Shown here: in pieces, positions 1 to 12,800 of the stretch
Position numbering within the stretch: position 1 is the stretch's first letter
Layout of the letters: each line of letters starts with the position of its first letter
NCBI GenBank assembly: GCA_020055645.1
Contig: CM034548.1
Span: 12,648,001 to 12,712,000, forward strand
Direction: 5' to 3'
DNA: 64,000 nucleotides
Source: Tomocerus qinae
Lineage: Eukaryota > Arthropoda > Collembola > Entomobryomorpha > Tomoceridae
Made by a program: the position numbers and the translations under genes
The notes under the pieces: model-generated
What the model was told of the DNA's origin: nothing
The model's database searches: none
Seen by the model: the letters and a program-made list of their open reading frames with translations, nothing else

Positions 1-328
1 TGCACATATGAATGTGTTTAGATATAAATAAATTATTCTAGCTTTATTCAAGTGTCAAAATCCCAACAATCCCTTCAATAAAGATTAAAATCAGTAGACA
101 TAGATATGTATCAATAGATCACCAATAATTTTGACTGAATAAAACTTTAAAGTGTCCTGAACCCATTTGGACATTGACCTGAACGTTGAACTATAAATGA
201 ATATCAAAATGGTTTAAATTCTTGTATCAATTACATTCTGAGTCTCTATCCTATCATTTCGCAAATGAAATAGCATTAAGATTGAAAAGTTGTTTTGCTA
301 ATTGATTTTATCTGTTTGTATTGTATAG

Positions 329-595
329 AATAGAGCATCATGCCGATTGCACGAAGGACGATCCATTCGTAATGGCGGAACAAGAAATCCACCTAACAGA
401 TCAAGAAGGAATACTTATCGTTCTAATAGTCGGTTTAAAGAGGATGATGACTTAGCATCAAATATATCTGAAGTAGAATCTCTGACAAATAGATATCCTT
501 TGGTGACAAAAGAAATTAATGATACCGAAAGAAAAGGACGAGCAAGATTTGGAGCGCAAGAAACTGATGCGTCAAGAAATTTAACAGTATTATAA
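329..595 (+). CDS. Terminal coding exon of an unidentified gene (5' part outside window)
   Basis: A pyrimidine-rich acceptor ending in TATAG lies just before 329, and the same frame has a stop at 326-328, so the exon most likely begins at 329. The frame stays open for 88 codons to a TAA at 593-595. The encoded tail is hydrophilic and rich in Arg, Asn and Ser (an RNGGTRNPPNRSRRN-like stretch), then an acidic EDDD patch, with no recognisable domain or membrane segment, so it looks like a disordered C-terminus. There is no good in-frame start, which fits a last exon whose gene begins to the left of the window. I do not recognise the protein. The reading frame and stop are likely right; the function is unknown. 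Confidence 0.55.
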   Translation, partial: NRASCRLHEGRSIRNGGTRNPPNRSRRNTYRSNSRFKEDDDLASNISEVESLTNRYPLVTKEINDTERKGRARFGAQETDASRNLTVL

Positions 596-1013
596 GGCAT
601 ACGTCATTTTCGTGGAACATGTAGCTTATTTTGTGAAGATAAGAAAGCGAAACAAAAATATGTCTGTGATAAAAAGGTCTGTAATCATGAAATTAAATTC
701 CTGGTAGAAATGTAAAGGGGTAAACCTGATGTAATACTTATACTTCCTTAGACATGTCATATTGTGCAGAATGTAAAAGAGTGATTTTCATGCTGACCTG
801 TGCTACGAGAAATAGATGCAATGTATTGTAATGCATTTGGAATGATTATAAAGTGTCCGGAGAAAGGTGTAAATATTTTTATCAATTAAATTTACATTAC
901 TAGATGGGATTTGTAAATTAATTTCAATCTCATAAGAGCCATTTTATGTACTTCTTTAATCTTTGTGTTTGTAAATTAAAAATGTTGTGTCTGTATATAA
1001 TACTTATAAAACT

Positions 1014-1189
1014 CTGGCTAAATAGGTTGGGGAATCGATATGATTTTCGCGCAAATTTTGTGTTCACTTTTCCGTGTAACTTACTATAGTTACTAAAAGC
1101 CGATTTATCCTGAATAAATTACAGTACTGAAACGATACGCCGCAAATTTTGGGGGAATATGAAATCGATTCCCCAACCTATTTAGCCAG
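1014..1189. mobile_element. Short palindromic MITE-like element (26-bp perfect terminal inverted repeats)
   Basis: The 26 bases at 1014-1039 are the exact reverse complement of 1164-1189 (terminal motif CTGGCTAAATAGG). The element is only 176 bp, has no coding capacity and has about 124 bp between the arms. A shorter direct repeat (CGCAAATTTT) occurs inside near both arms. I could not find a clear target-site duplication: the flanks read AAACT on the left and TACAA on the right. The structure fits a non-autonomous DNA transposon; the superfamily is undetermined. Confidence 0.65.
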
Positions 1190-3338
1190 TACAATACTAG
1201 ATATATAATCCCTGGGTACCTACATGTATTCATACAAAGCAATCATTTAGTAATCATCCTCTAATTAAAGGGTACAAAAATAAAAGTATACTATTACTAA
1301 AATAAAAGTAACGTAAAAGCACAAACTGTAAATGGGTTAATCAAAATAAATTACGAAAGTTTACTATTGCATATCGAAAATATGGTATTTGATTGCATTT
1401 CATGCAACGTAGAAGTCTGATGTTTGTTTTTAGATAAATTATTTCATAGTCTTCGTTTTATGATTTTGACTCAAAATAACAACATAGGATATGACCATGA
1501 TATGACCAAAAGGCTAGACATAGTGTTTGTAGTTATAGTTTCCATCTGTATGTTAGAAATTTTCAAAATAATAAATTGAACTGATTTCCTGATTTTATAA
1601 GCTTATATTATGCTAGAGCTATAACTTAGTCTCAGACACAAATAAATGAGCTATTGTGATTATGTGAAAGTAAGTCAGCAAATAACTCTATAATTATTGA
1701 GTAAAATCATTTTAGCATATCAGATAGAATTAGAAAGTGACTCCAAAAATATTATACAGAAAGAAGGAAGATGAAAGGCTTACTGAAATGAAAATCAGCT
1801 TTTCACTTTGTCATCTCTGATCAGGGGAATGCAGTGAAAATGCTTCTTGCACAACAAACGCCCACATTGTGAATTCAGCAGAATCAGTTTCCAGATTCAA
1901 AAAACCTAAATCTGTAAAAGACTAATCCTTTCTGACTGTCTGACTCTTCTATACAACGATATAATGCTGTAATTCATTTCTTTGATGATCTTTCATGAAA
2001 GGATCCTAATACTATATGCAGTTTTAATAGACCCAAGCAAAGATAATTTACTTTTCTCTCGAACTGTTTAGTTTTGTAATCCTTGTCTGCCAAATTTAAC
2101 TGAGTCTTTACAAAGATGTTATTTTGCAACAAATGGAAAAGGATCTTTTTTGAATAAGCTTCATATAGACAGATAGATAATGTTTGTTGTAACTCAAAAC
2201 TCAGATTGAAGCCCACAATACAAAATATCATTCATGCATAACTTACAAAAAGTACCACTAAGTATTATTTACTGAATAGTGATTATTTGTCAGCCTTTGA
2301 ATAACATCAATCGAATTTGATCAATAAGAATAAATTTCTTTTAATTTTAACCACACGAGCAACTTTACATACTGGAACTTTTGATAATAATATAATTTGC
2401 AAGCATATTTCTGATATGAGTTATATAAAATTATAAATAGAAGGACACAAAGCTGAAGTATATACTTATCTCTATTGTACGATGAAGATTCATAGAAACT
2501 GAGTTGAAGAAAATAATCATTGGTACAACCCTCCTAGTCTCCTTGAGATTTTGAAGGTGACCTAAGTCTCCTGGAAATGGAGAATTAAACACCCACGCTT
2601 CCATGAGATTGACAATGAGAGTTTGGCTGGAAAAATATTGTCTGGTGAAATGGTAGGCGTTCTCACATTTAAGTATATTATGCATGTACTAAACATAAAA
2701 TCATTTTTACAATCACATTTAACTTTCTTACTATTATATAAAAAATATTATGATTATTTATTGTAATAGTAAAAAAACAATTATCCATGCAAAAATTTGA
2801 AAGATGTAGCTTTTTTGCCATTTCAATTGATTCTCATTGAAAGCATGTTTTATTTAAAACAAATAATAGGCATGCAGTAGCCAGTGGCACAAGCAAGGAC
2901 GTATTTAGGGGGTGCTAGGGTTTAATACTCTCTTAATTTCCCAAAAGCGCCCTAAATAGTTTCTCAAAATTTAATAAAAAGCATTTTATGCATAAGAATT
3001 CTTTTTCCATGTTCAAGCACTCTCCATTTTTGTGTTCTGGATATGCCCTTGAGCACACGTGCTTAAAACGTAGTAGGTATCCTATTCGTAAAGTTATAGT
3101 GATCTTTGAAGTGTCCTTCAAATGTATACTAATTTAGAGAAAGTCAGAACTTTAACATTTTCTCATATTGTACTGCCACTTGTTCTTACTCTCTCCTTGC
3201 ATCGTCGCATCGAATGCCAATTCCACGCAAGGCAAGTCAATTCGTAATAATAATTTGCAATATTGCTAACAAATTTGAGACTAGGTGAATGAAGGAGGAT
3301 GAGGATGAGACTATTTACCCGATTAACGGTTATTTATG

Positions 3339-3830
3339 TACAGGGTATAACACAAAGATTTGTGGTAGTCAAGGACATGTTTCAATTATAAATGTTTTTT
3401 GACACTAAAAGGGAATTTACAAAGGCTAATAATATAACTTCCTGGTGTACTTCAACAAAAATTTGAGCCAATATGATAATTTGTGGAAAGGTTCTGAATT
3501 TACTTTTTAGAAAAAACCAAATTAATTCGCGGTTAAACACTTACAGAAAATAACATCTTCATCATTATACCATAATATAACTTATATGCAAGTGTAACCT
3601 ATTAATAATAATAAGAATAATAATAACTTAGCCCTTAACCCTGTCCTGGTTTATTTTATTACTCAATTGACCATTACTTGTTAATATTATGAATTGCAGT
3701 TTCTAACGATTTACAAGTAATCTGCAGATTCTTGAAATTGTGAATAATCTGTAACTTGACATTGACAGTTATGAGATATTTAACTTGAAATGAAAAGAAG
3801 TTGTTAATAATATTTCTGTTATACCCTGTA
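3339..3830. mobile_element. TA-flanked non-autonomous DNA transposon (Tc1/mariner-like MITE)
   Basis: The left end TACAGGGTATAACA at 3339-3352 is matched as an inverted copy by TGTTATACCCTGTA at 3817-3830. Similarity continues more weakly for about 8 more bases. Taking TA as the duplicated target, the element proper runs CAGGG...CCCTG, as in Tc1/mariner-type insertions. The body of about 490 bp is AT-rich and non-coding. The same 12-base terminus, CAGGGTATAACA, recurs alone at 60821-60832. Confidence 0.65.
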
Positions 3831-4396
3831 TTGTGTAGAGGCGGAAAGAAAAAGGTTGGGTTCATACTTTCGTGCTATAGAGCCTGCATGGAATCAAGTG
3901 TGCAAGAGACATTTTCTGAGTGCAGTTTCGGTCTTACTGAATGTCTGTTAGGAGAATAACAAATCTTTGAATAGGTAACAATTCTACCAAATAAGGTTGT
4001 ACTCCAGTTCATTTGATTCGGTTAAATTAAATGTAGATAGATCCGACTTATGAAATTATGACCATTATATCACGAAATACACAAAAAAGTGATGCCACTA
4101 AATTAAAAAATCTTTCTGCAGAAATTTCTTTCCAAAATTGATTAAAAAGGAATTTTCGAAAATCGAAAGATTTTATGCCAAATTGGTACAAACGGAAAGT
4201 TTCTTTCAACGGAAATTAAAAAAAGAAAGGAAATTTCATTAAAAAATATATGGAAAGAATTTTCTTCGAAATCGAGAAATAGCAAAAAAATTCGGCACAT
4301 GTCTCAGAGTTTAATTTTTGAGAAAAATTTCCAAATAGCCAATCCTATAATAGGTGTGTATAATGGTTAAAATAATAATGCGAGAGTGGAGGGATT

Positions 4397-4919
4397 GGTT
4401 GGATTTAGGCAGCGGGATCTCTTGCCCCTATTGCCCCAAGTTTTGCCACTTAACCTATTACCTTAATAAATTTACCCCGTTGCCCCAAGCGATTCTAATG
4501 TGCCTACCTAATCTATTGAATTCGTTGCCCCATTATATTGCAGTCGTTGTCACAATATATTACATTCGTTGCCCCCGTTGTCCCAAGCGTTATTAAAGGA
4601 GTGATAGAACACTAAATCCTGTTGCATTAAAAAAAAATTTTGTGCTTCTAGTTTAGTTAGGGACAATTAAACTTGATCCATCTCGCTTTTTATTATGTTT
4701 GGGGCAAATGGAGCAACGAATTTAATTTTAATATATTGGGACAACGTCTGCAATATAATGGGGCAACGAATTCAATAATTTAGGTAGGCACATTAGAATC
4801 ACTTGGGGCAACGGGGTAAATTTATTAAGGTAATAGGTTAAGTGGCCAAATTTGGGGCAACAGGGGAGGGGGCAACGGGGGCAATTGGGGCAACGAGATC
4901 CCTCAGCCTAAATCTAGCC
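4397..4919. mobile_element. Foldback element with arms of about 200 bp and 8-bp target duplication (hAT-like MITE)
   Basis: The left arm (4397 to about 4592) and right arm (about 4698-4919) are imperfect reverse complements along nearly their whole length. Their ends align as GGYTRGATTTAGGC followed by GGGATCTC. The arms carry repeated GTTGCCCC / GGGGCAAC words and an AT-rich centre of about 100 bp lies between them. The octamer GAGGGATT is present directly outside both ends (4389-4396 and 4920-4927), which fits an 8-bp target-site duplication as in hAT-type insertions. A caution is that GAGGGAT also occurs inside the right terminus, so the duplication could be coincidental. There is no coding capacity. 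Confidence 0.7.
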
Positions 4920-6822
4920 GAGGGATTTATAGGCACCATATATTACATGCGCCTTATAGGATTAGGATTATTCATCTGGTTGTAAAAATGCCTGCGGCTA
5001 AATTTTCTTTTACTCGAGCAGTTGGATACATTTACTATAGGTATTATCTTAGAAATGAAGCAAACGTACAACCTCGGTGTCGTTCTTCTATGTGGTTGGG
5101 TTTTCTATAGGTACATTGTAGAGCCACCTCCACATACATAGTCACAAAGTGCAACCCCAACTCACGATGTGACATTGCCTACCTGCATTCATATCACAGA
5201 CAACACTCTTCGTAGTCAACTGGCTTCCCAGTTGACCATTCTGCGACTGTCATTCACAAATGTTCAAGAAGGAGCTCGTTCATTCAATTCGCGATTCAGT
5301 CGAGTGTATTTGAAAGTTGTGTTGTCAACAGCACATATTCATTGTGAAAATCGTGAAAATTTGTCTCGTTAAGTGACAGTATTGCCACACAATTCTTTAT
5401 TTCCCTTGTTCGAATCTAATTCCGTGATTAGTGCACGTACGACAACCAACCGCTCATTCTATTTTACGACCAAAGGTTCTTATAAGCTCATTCTGCTGAA
5501 CAGATAAAAGAAAGGACGATTAAAGATCAAAGAGTCTTATCCACACAGCAAAATTTAGCTAAAGAGAATACTTAGAATGATTAATTCGAATTAAAATCAT
5601 TCCAAAAATTAGAAATCAGGAAAGGTGGGTTTTCACATTGAAATAATTTCAACAAATACTGCACAATATTCAACAATCATTAATAATTGATGGTAAACTG
5701 AATACACACAACATTGTATGCCAAAATATGCAACTGAATACATTATAATGACATTAAAACAAGTTGACAATGACACTGAACAGATATCATAATGTGAAAT
5801 TGACATTAACACTGAACTTAATACAAACCTACAAACAAACTTATACGAACTTAATGCAGTTGAAGTAAATCTCATTGGCTTTGGTGTAATAACGTCTCAA
5901 TTATGACCATACTCAATTTATACTGCGGGTAGTTAACTACATAATAATATGCAGAGTCGACAGTATTAACTTTCTGGATTGTGAAATCATAAATCATTTG
6001 GGTAATGGATTTTAATAATTGAAAGAATATCCCAAGTTTTCTCTGTGCCGCGAGAAATTGTTTGATTGTTTGTAGAACAGAAATAAAATTACTAGCATTG
6101 AAATTCATAAGGTGAACTAAAAGGAATATAACATAGCCATAAAAATTTTTATTGCTTATTTTACTCTCAAGTATACACACTTTATGGTTTCGCAGTTTTG
6201 TTTCGATCTGATTCATCTATTCAAATCAAGAAATACATAAACATAAATATTTGAAATATTGTGACATAATACACGTAGTTACTGACAGATTAAACTATAA
6301 ATAATATCAGTTGATACGTTTCTATTAACCTAACAAATTAAATCTTGTTTTAATTATTACATACACAAGCAAGTGTTAAGGCTATCTTGACTCTAAATAC
6401 ACAATGATGGATTAGATGCTACTATCCAGGTATTCCACTTTACCAATAAAAGGCTACAAAGCAAGATTTTTTAGCCCTTTTAAGCAATTTCCTGTTTTTG
6501 ACAAAATTGTTTTCTGGAGTAGTCTTATAGGAATAAATTCCTCTTAATGGAAAAGCTTTTTCGTTGAAGTAAAGTAGTGAATAAACTTTGTTCTTATAAT
6601 CCAATACCGGAAATATGTATACTCTTGGAAATGATTTAATTATGTTGGAATATGTAGGAATATATTAAATTGCTTGAGTGATAGACATTTCTAGCTATGT
6701 ATGTATTTGAATGTACATCTACATAAACAAACAAAGCTTTAATTTTCATTTCCGTGTTTTAGCTTTGAAGAGCAACTGGAATCGGAACTTTAGCATTGTT
6801 CAACTAACGCCAAGACGTGAAC

Positions 6823-9800
6823 ATGAGTCAAAGTTCAGGGACCCACACAGCAGATCTGCAGCGGTATAAAATATCAACACAGAAATCTGATATTGCTGGA
6901 GATGATGGATTCAAACTTTTCATTGAAAAGCGGGATACCATCTATAACGATGAAGGGCATAAATATATAGCCATTACCAAGTATACAGATAGTGGGGATA
7001 ATGGGATTGAAATCTTCTTCACAACCGAAAAACAATTAGCCGGCGACAAATCTGAAACTAAGTCAGAACCACCAGATCAATCGACATCCAATAAGAGTAA
7101 CAGTTCATAGATTTAGCCTAAGCCTTATAAAATCATGATAATTTAGCCATGGTGCAAATTATTTTGTACATTAGTCAATGTATTTATGATTATTTCTCTT
7201 TTAGCTGAAACCGTTCTCTGGGAAAAGTCATGTGTGCCAGAAAGGCATTACTTATACAGGATTATGCAGGAAAGGAAGACGGAGGAACCCGTAGTGGCAA
7301 AACTCATGGAACATGTCGTTATTTTTGATAGACCTTGTCTTTTTCGATTATCAGACTTAATTAAACAATACAAGACTTGGATACAAACTTATCCCGACTA
7401 TCTGCACTTTAAGAGTTGTGCACTTGGTCCTTATGTAAGTTTCTTATGTAAAATTTGCATAAAAACTTATGCAAAATGCAGTGCTGTCAGAGATCGATTC
7501 CTAGGAGGGCATCACTCTAAAAGACTTTACTCCTAAAGGACTCCTAAAAAGTACTTCTTCCTCCAATGCATTATATTAACTGATTGTTTTTAATTATTTT
7601 AGAGTTCTCCTTTATATTACATCTAATCGTGGCTATCCGATTGGTTTACAATTCAGTTTAATTTTCAGTATCTTTAATGTTAGTTAACTGATAAGACAAT
7701 CTTAAGCTGTTATTTCATGATGATAATGATGAAGCTGCACTGGACATAGCATTAGCTGGCCGTAGGAGTCCTTTAGGAGTAAAGTCTTTTAGGAGTGATT
7801 GCCTCGTAGGAGTCGTTCCATGTAATCAAATGCTGTAAGTTCTGCATAGCATGTTTTATTTCATTTTGGGAAAATATTTTTGCTATTAAGGTGGACCCAC
7901 CTCATCCTTTTAGCGAATCTTATGGTCATCTTGATGGTCCATCTTGTATTTGTCGATTGTGTATTGCAAACAGAAAAGTCGTGTAAGTCTGCTAGAATTT
8001 TTACACTATTCACAGTTAAAGCAAAATTTTTCTAAAGTTATTGTATGCCTATGCAGTGAAATCCTGGAAAGCGAGGGAGTGACATTGGATCATGTTCTAG
8101 ACTCGGCCATTGATTGTATCAGGAATCGGCTTTTAAATATTATCATTTCTCAGATCAGAACGTCTTTTCTCCAGAAAAGTAATGTTTATTTCGATTTAAG
8201 TGATGGCTTTGAAGCTATAGTTCCACCGTAAGTTTGTTTGAAAATTAAATCCATGTAATATAAATTAACAGAGAGATATCACTGGGTAAAATTAATAATA
8301 TTTTAATTACAGACTGACGATACTCCGTTTCGAGAAATTTTTCAAAGAACTTTACGAAACTGGAATGACGATATCATGGGAAATATTAAAAAAATTGTCT
8401 CTTATAGTTGGTTATGATATTAATTACAACGCTGCCATTCATTTCATAACTTGTAAGTTAAAAAGTGTTTAAATTGTAAAAACCAAACATTCAGTATAAA
8501 CAAATTTTAAACATTGTGCATTAAATTTTTTAGATCTGTTTGAAAGTGCTGATAAGTTTGTAGAAGTAGCAGAAAGATTGGAACCAATGTTCATTTGCTT
8601 TGACTGGAAGCTAATACATTATGGTCTCTATTTCAAAGTATTTTTGTTACATTTCTTCCAAGAATTTGTTTTTCAAAGACCAGAAATTATTGGAACATGG
8701 ACACTGTGCTACGATATCGTAAGAAAAAATTGATAACAATTAAATAAAAATTGATGTGTTTCTATTTCCTTTAAATCTGAAATAGTTAAATGTCAGTTTT
8801 ATCACGGTAAAATATTTGCATATTGGAAAATGGAATTAATATTTCTTATTAGATTTATTTTGGAGTGACCTTTAACTATTTTAATTATATAAAATTATAA
8901 ATAGTTTGCAAGTTTTGAATGGGAATTAATTTTTAATACTCAAGGTTCGAAACAATCGACAAACCAATGCAAATCGTCCAGGTGAAATGTGTACAAAGGA
9001 TATTACGGATAAATACGACGCGTTGGTTGTGCAAATGAATGTAGTTAAAGATTTGTGGGAAGCAAAGTCACTTCCATTCGAATTGTAAGTTTTCATGATA
9101 TGTCAATTTACTTTATAATATGCATACTCTAAAACAGTTTAATTTTTTAGCGAGGAGATGCGGCTGCCAATCCAAAATATTTTGAAAATAAGTAGTTTGT
9201 TTCCTCCATATCGACCACTAGAGGAAAATGTGAAAATGACATACACGGCAGTATGGAATGACGAAATGGAGCAGTATGAATTAGGACCGCCTGTAGTATC
9301 GGAAAACAGAATCCTGGATCTTGATCCAATATTAGACGTGTGTTTGACGAATCCAAAAAATAGGGATGAAAAAGTTTGTATTCAAGTTTTATGCAAAGAC
9401 AAGCCGATTATTGAATCAACAGAGTCATTGGCAGAGGTAAAAAGCAATTTATTCTAATTCAATAAGGAAAAACATTTTAGTATCGCAATTTCCTGCTTTT
9501 AACAGAATACTCAATGGGGTCGTGATGAAGCGCTGATACAAGCCGTAAAGCAAATTTTTGACACGGAGGCTTCTGGTGCAAAATTTTCGGATACAATGAC
9601 CTCAATGTCAGCCAGTTCATCGTTCCACGACGAAGAATGTGCAAGCTGTATGTCCAAAGCCGAAAGTAGTGCTCCTCGGAAAAGGCCAGTGAGCAAGCGA
9701 AAAACGTCGAAACCGGAAACACCTCGTTATGCCATTTATGGACGAACGCCGTACCAAAAATTGGCAGCTAAATGGTTACAGTCCCAGAAAAAGCGCCTGA

Positions 9801-12800
9801 ATCTGGAGTTTTGTAAACATTATGATAAAAAAACAACCAACGACAGAGTGGACTGCGTGGTGGATAAACATAGTGATCCAAAATGTCACTCATCTGCTAT
9901 CAAGCATCGAGAAGCTCTTCAGGATATCTTATCTTTCGCAATGCAAATGGGTAAACATTTCTTTCATTCTGCCCTACTTTGTCATTTTGTAAATGCGACT
10001 TACTTTTACGATTTCATTCCAGGAGCCAATGCGGTGAGCTGCATGGAGAATAAAATCAGAAACAATCCAGAGAATTACAAGTTTTACGTTGTCTTTCACT
10101 ACAGCAAATGCAAACTCCCAGAGAGAAAACCACCGAAAATTTTAGTCCCGTTAGATCAAATCATGTCTCTTCTATTTGGAACTCTATACAAACACTCAAT
10201 CTTGACAGATAAAGAGAGAAAAACCTTTTTCTTTCAGCAATTCCAGGTTAAAACTGTAAATTCCATTTATTGTTTGCATTCTCCATCAAAACTATCATAC
10301 ATGTCTTGAATCTTGTAATGATGTAATTTCTTGTTAAGACTTTTAGTATATGTCCGTGCAAAGTATTTTGTAATTATTTATTTTTGTGTGGACATAGAAA
10401 TGAGATTTGTTATGGCTTTCTCTGATATAAATAATTGTGCCCGTTTTGAGTTAAAGGACAATGTATGCTCAGACGATTATGCGCTGTTTGATTTACAATA
10501 GGACTCTTCCTATATTATGTATGTTTAATATAGCTATGGAGGTTTGAAAGAAATGAGGATACACGACGAAATCTGATTTGTGATGATAGTGCTCTTTTAG
10601 TAGCATCTCAGGAGACTCATGACGGCGGATATTCATTTCCTATCTTGGCTCTTTTGTCAGATTAGATTACAGATAAGAATTCTGATAAGATTCGGGATCT
10701 TTCGAGTCCTTACATTTTCATGCTAATTCATCCATCAAACTTTACTACAAGCTTTACTCACTAGATTCTAATAAAAATAAACTATCGATAGATTCTATCT
10801 ATAACCATTTTTTTAAATTTGGACTTTATAGATTACTCTGTATTCATCGTTTTGTTAAATATCCATCTGTGACATTTATTCACGATAAATTAACCTTGTG
10901 TGGCATAAGAAGCTAATATTTAAGCAAAGTTGATTTTAGGAACGTAAAACTGCAATGTTGTGTTTCAGTACATCCGTTAGCTTAGCGTTTCAAGTTTTTT
11001 CCGTATAATAATCGTGAAATATGAAAAATTAAGTACTTAGTGAATAATAGTTCTTTTCTAAATGTGATTTTCAGGGTAACGAAGTAAATAAAACTAGAGA
11101 CCCGAATGCAAAAAATATTGACTGGGAAGCTTGTAACGCGAACGTCACTTTGTCAGCCCAGAAACTTACTCCTGTGCCAAGTGAAGATACTGATAAAGAC
11201 CCAAAAGATAGTTCAAAAATGTAAGTCTACATTTTCTTAAGATATTTATTCAAAATTCGCAACCGCTCTATCGTGAAATTAAAGGGCAGAGTTCATCTAC
11301 GGAATATATCATTAATTGTACACATTGTACATTGTATCAGCAGAAGCCAATTAAAAAAGTCATCTACGCTCTCCAGGCATTCTATGGCCTCATCATATTA
11401 AACGGGGAATGAGTTTAACAAAATAGATGAGTTGATGGAGGTCTTCCACTGCATACCTTCCTGTACTAACACGATTGAAGGGCCTTAAGAAATTCTTCTA
11501 TTTAGTTGGAAATTGTTAACTAGAAGTTATTAAAAAAATCCTTCTCCAGCTGTTCTTAGTATTTCTACCTTCAAACAGTCATTAGTCTTTGTCTTTGGCC
11601 TCACGTTATTACTTTGGATTTGCCCTGCACAAATGCGTGGGGGAAGTAAGAAATATCCATGCAAAATTATATGTATCCTATTCATGTATTAGACCTTGAG
11701 TCTTTACTGTGTTGGTGGACATAGACTGTGAATATGCATCAGAAAACCTGGATTTCTTAATACATACCTATGCATTCCGACTTTCCAATTTGTAGACTCC
11801 AGACCACCCACTAGCACAACTCTCGATTGTGCTACGTTTTGTGCGGGTGAAGTTTGAGTCTATTGGAGGAATAGTCAGTTTAGTCAGTTATTGCAGAACT
11901 TGAAGGTCGACTAAGGTGAAATCTTTATTTACAGATCGGATGAAGGGGAAGAGTTTCTGGATCTCATTCAAAATGCTTTGGAGACTGCCTTTGAGGAACC
12001 AGAGAGGAAAAAAGTCAAAAAGCGTCTATTAGAAGCTTTTCAGCCACTCCTAAATTTTATGGAACCAAAGCAGGAGTTTTCTGACGAGCCAAAAAATAAA
12101 ATATTTGTAAAGGGCTTTGACAAGCTCAGACCAATCAGAGTATTGACAAATCTTCCACCAAAAAAAGGTAATTTTACTTTACCATATGGGCTTGTAAAAA
12201 TATATCTTTCAAGGTTTTAATTAGTTTTTACATTTTTCGAAGGTGCTAATCAAGAAGGAAAAAAGGGTGCGACAAATACGTCAGCTCCAGATTTAGCTCA
12301 TGAAAGTATGGATGTTCCATGGAACACACTGTGTAAAGCGGTGCCGAAAGGTTTTGTTGAAGTTCCAACTTCAGAGTTGTTAGAGGATCACCCTGAAGAT
12401 GAGCTTGTACAGCTGGAACAGAAACATGTTCGACCCAATTGTCACAGCTTTCTAGGCCGAGGAGAACATGTCCCACTTCCGTCAGAATTAGAGCCCACGC
12501 TCAGAATACCGAAGAAATGTGAAATACAAATAGACAAATATTTGGACAATGTCGTTGTCACCGCCGAGTCAAAGAGGAATGATTTTGACATTGAAGACGG
12601 AAGTTCAGAGGAAGATGAAATTGATGTGAATTGCGTTCGTTTTAAAAATTTGGTTGAAGTATGACACAGGTTGCACATTTAATTTAAAAATCAATCAATG
12701 AAATATTAATATTAAAACAATACCATTGATAGGTATTTGTGCAACATCTGCCTTACTCCAACCAAAATATTTTATAGCCCTCAAAGTTTGAAAAACATAA

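Larger units (their letters stand above)
596..6762. other. Intergenic / 5' UTR-intron region with inverted-repeat elements
   Basis: No ORF here looks coding. The longest frame, on the minus strand at 5872-6216 (114 codons), has no recognisable motif. The stretch holds the 3' end of the left gene, three inverted-repeat elements (1014-1189, 3339-3830, 4397-4919) and an A/T-rich low-complexity patch at about 4080-4330 made of GGAAATTT and GAAATTTC words. The promoter of the FAM193 gene should lie here. The somewhat less AT-rich stretch around 5170-5520 is a candidate, because the first coding exon seems to be preceded by an acceptor at 6761-6762, implying an upstream untranslated exon. Confidence 0.6.

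Noticed and set aside
5408-5420. GTTCGAATC string resembling a tRNA B box
   Set aside because: No A box or acceptor stem at the right distance upstream.
5872-6216. 114-codon minus-strand ORF considered as a transposase remnant
   Set aside because: No catalytic residues or zinc finger can be identified and no terminal repeats surround it.
7097-7110. First FAM193 exon read as a complete 95-aa stand-alone gene ending at 7108-7110
   Set aside because: An A|GTAACA donor 12 bases before the stop is in the exact phase of the good acceptor at 7203-7204, and the joined frame continues smoothly. Kept as exon 1, though the donor is not strong.
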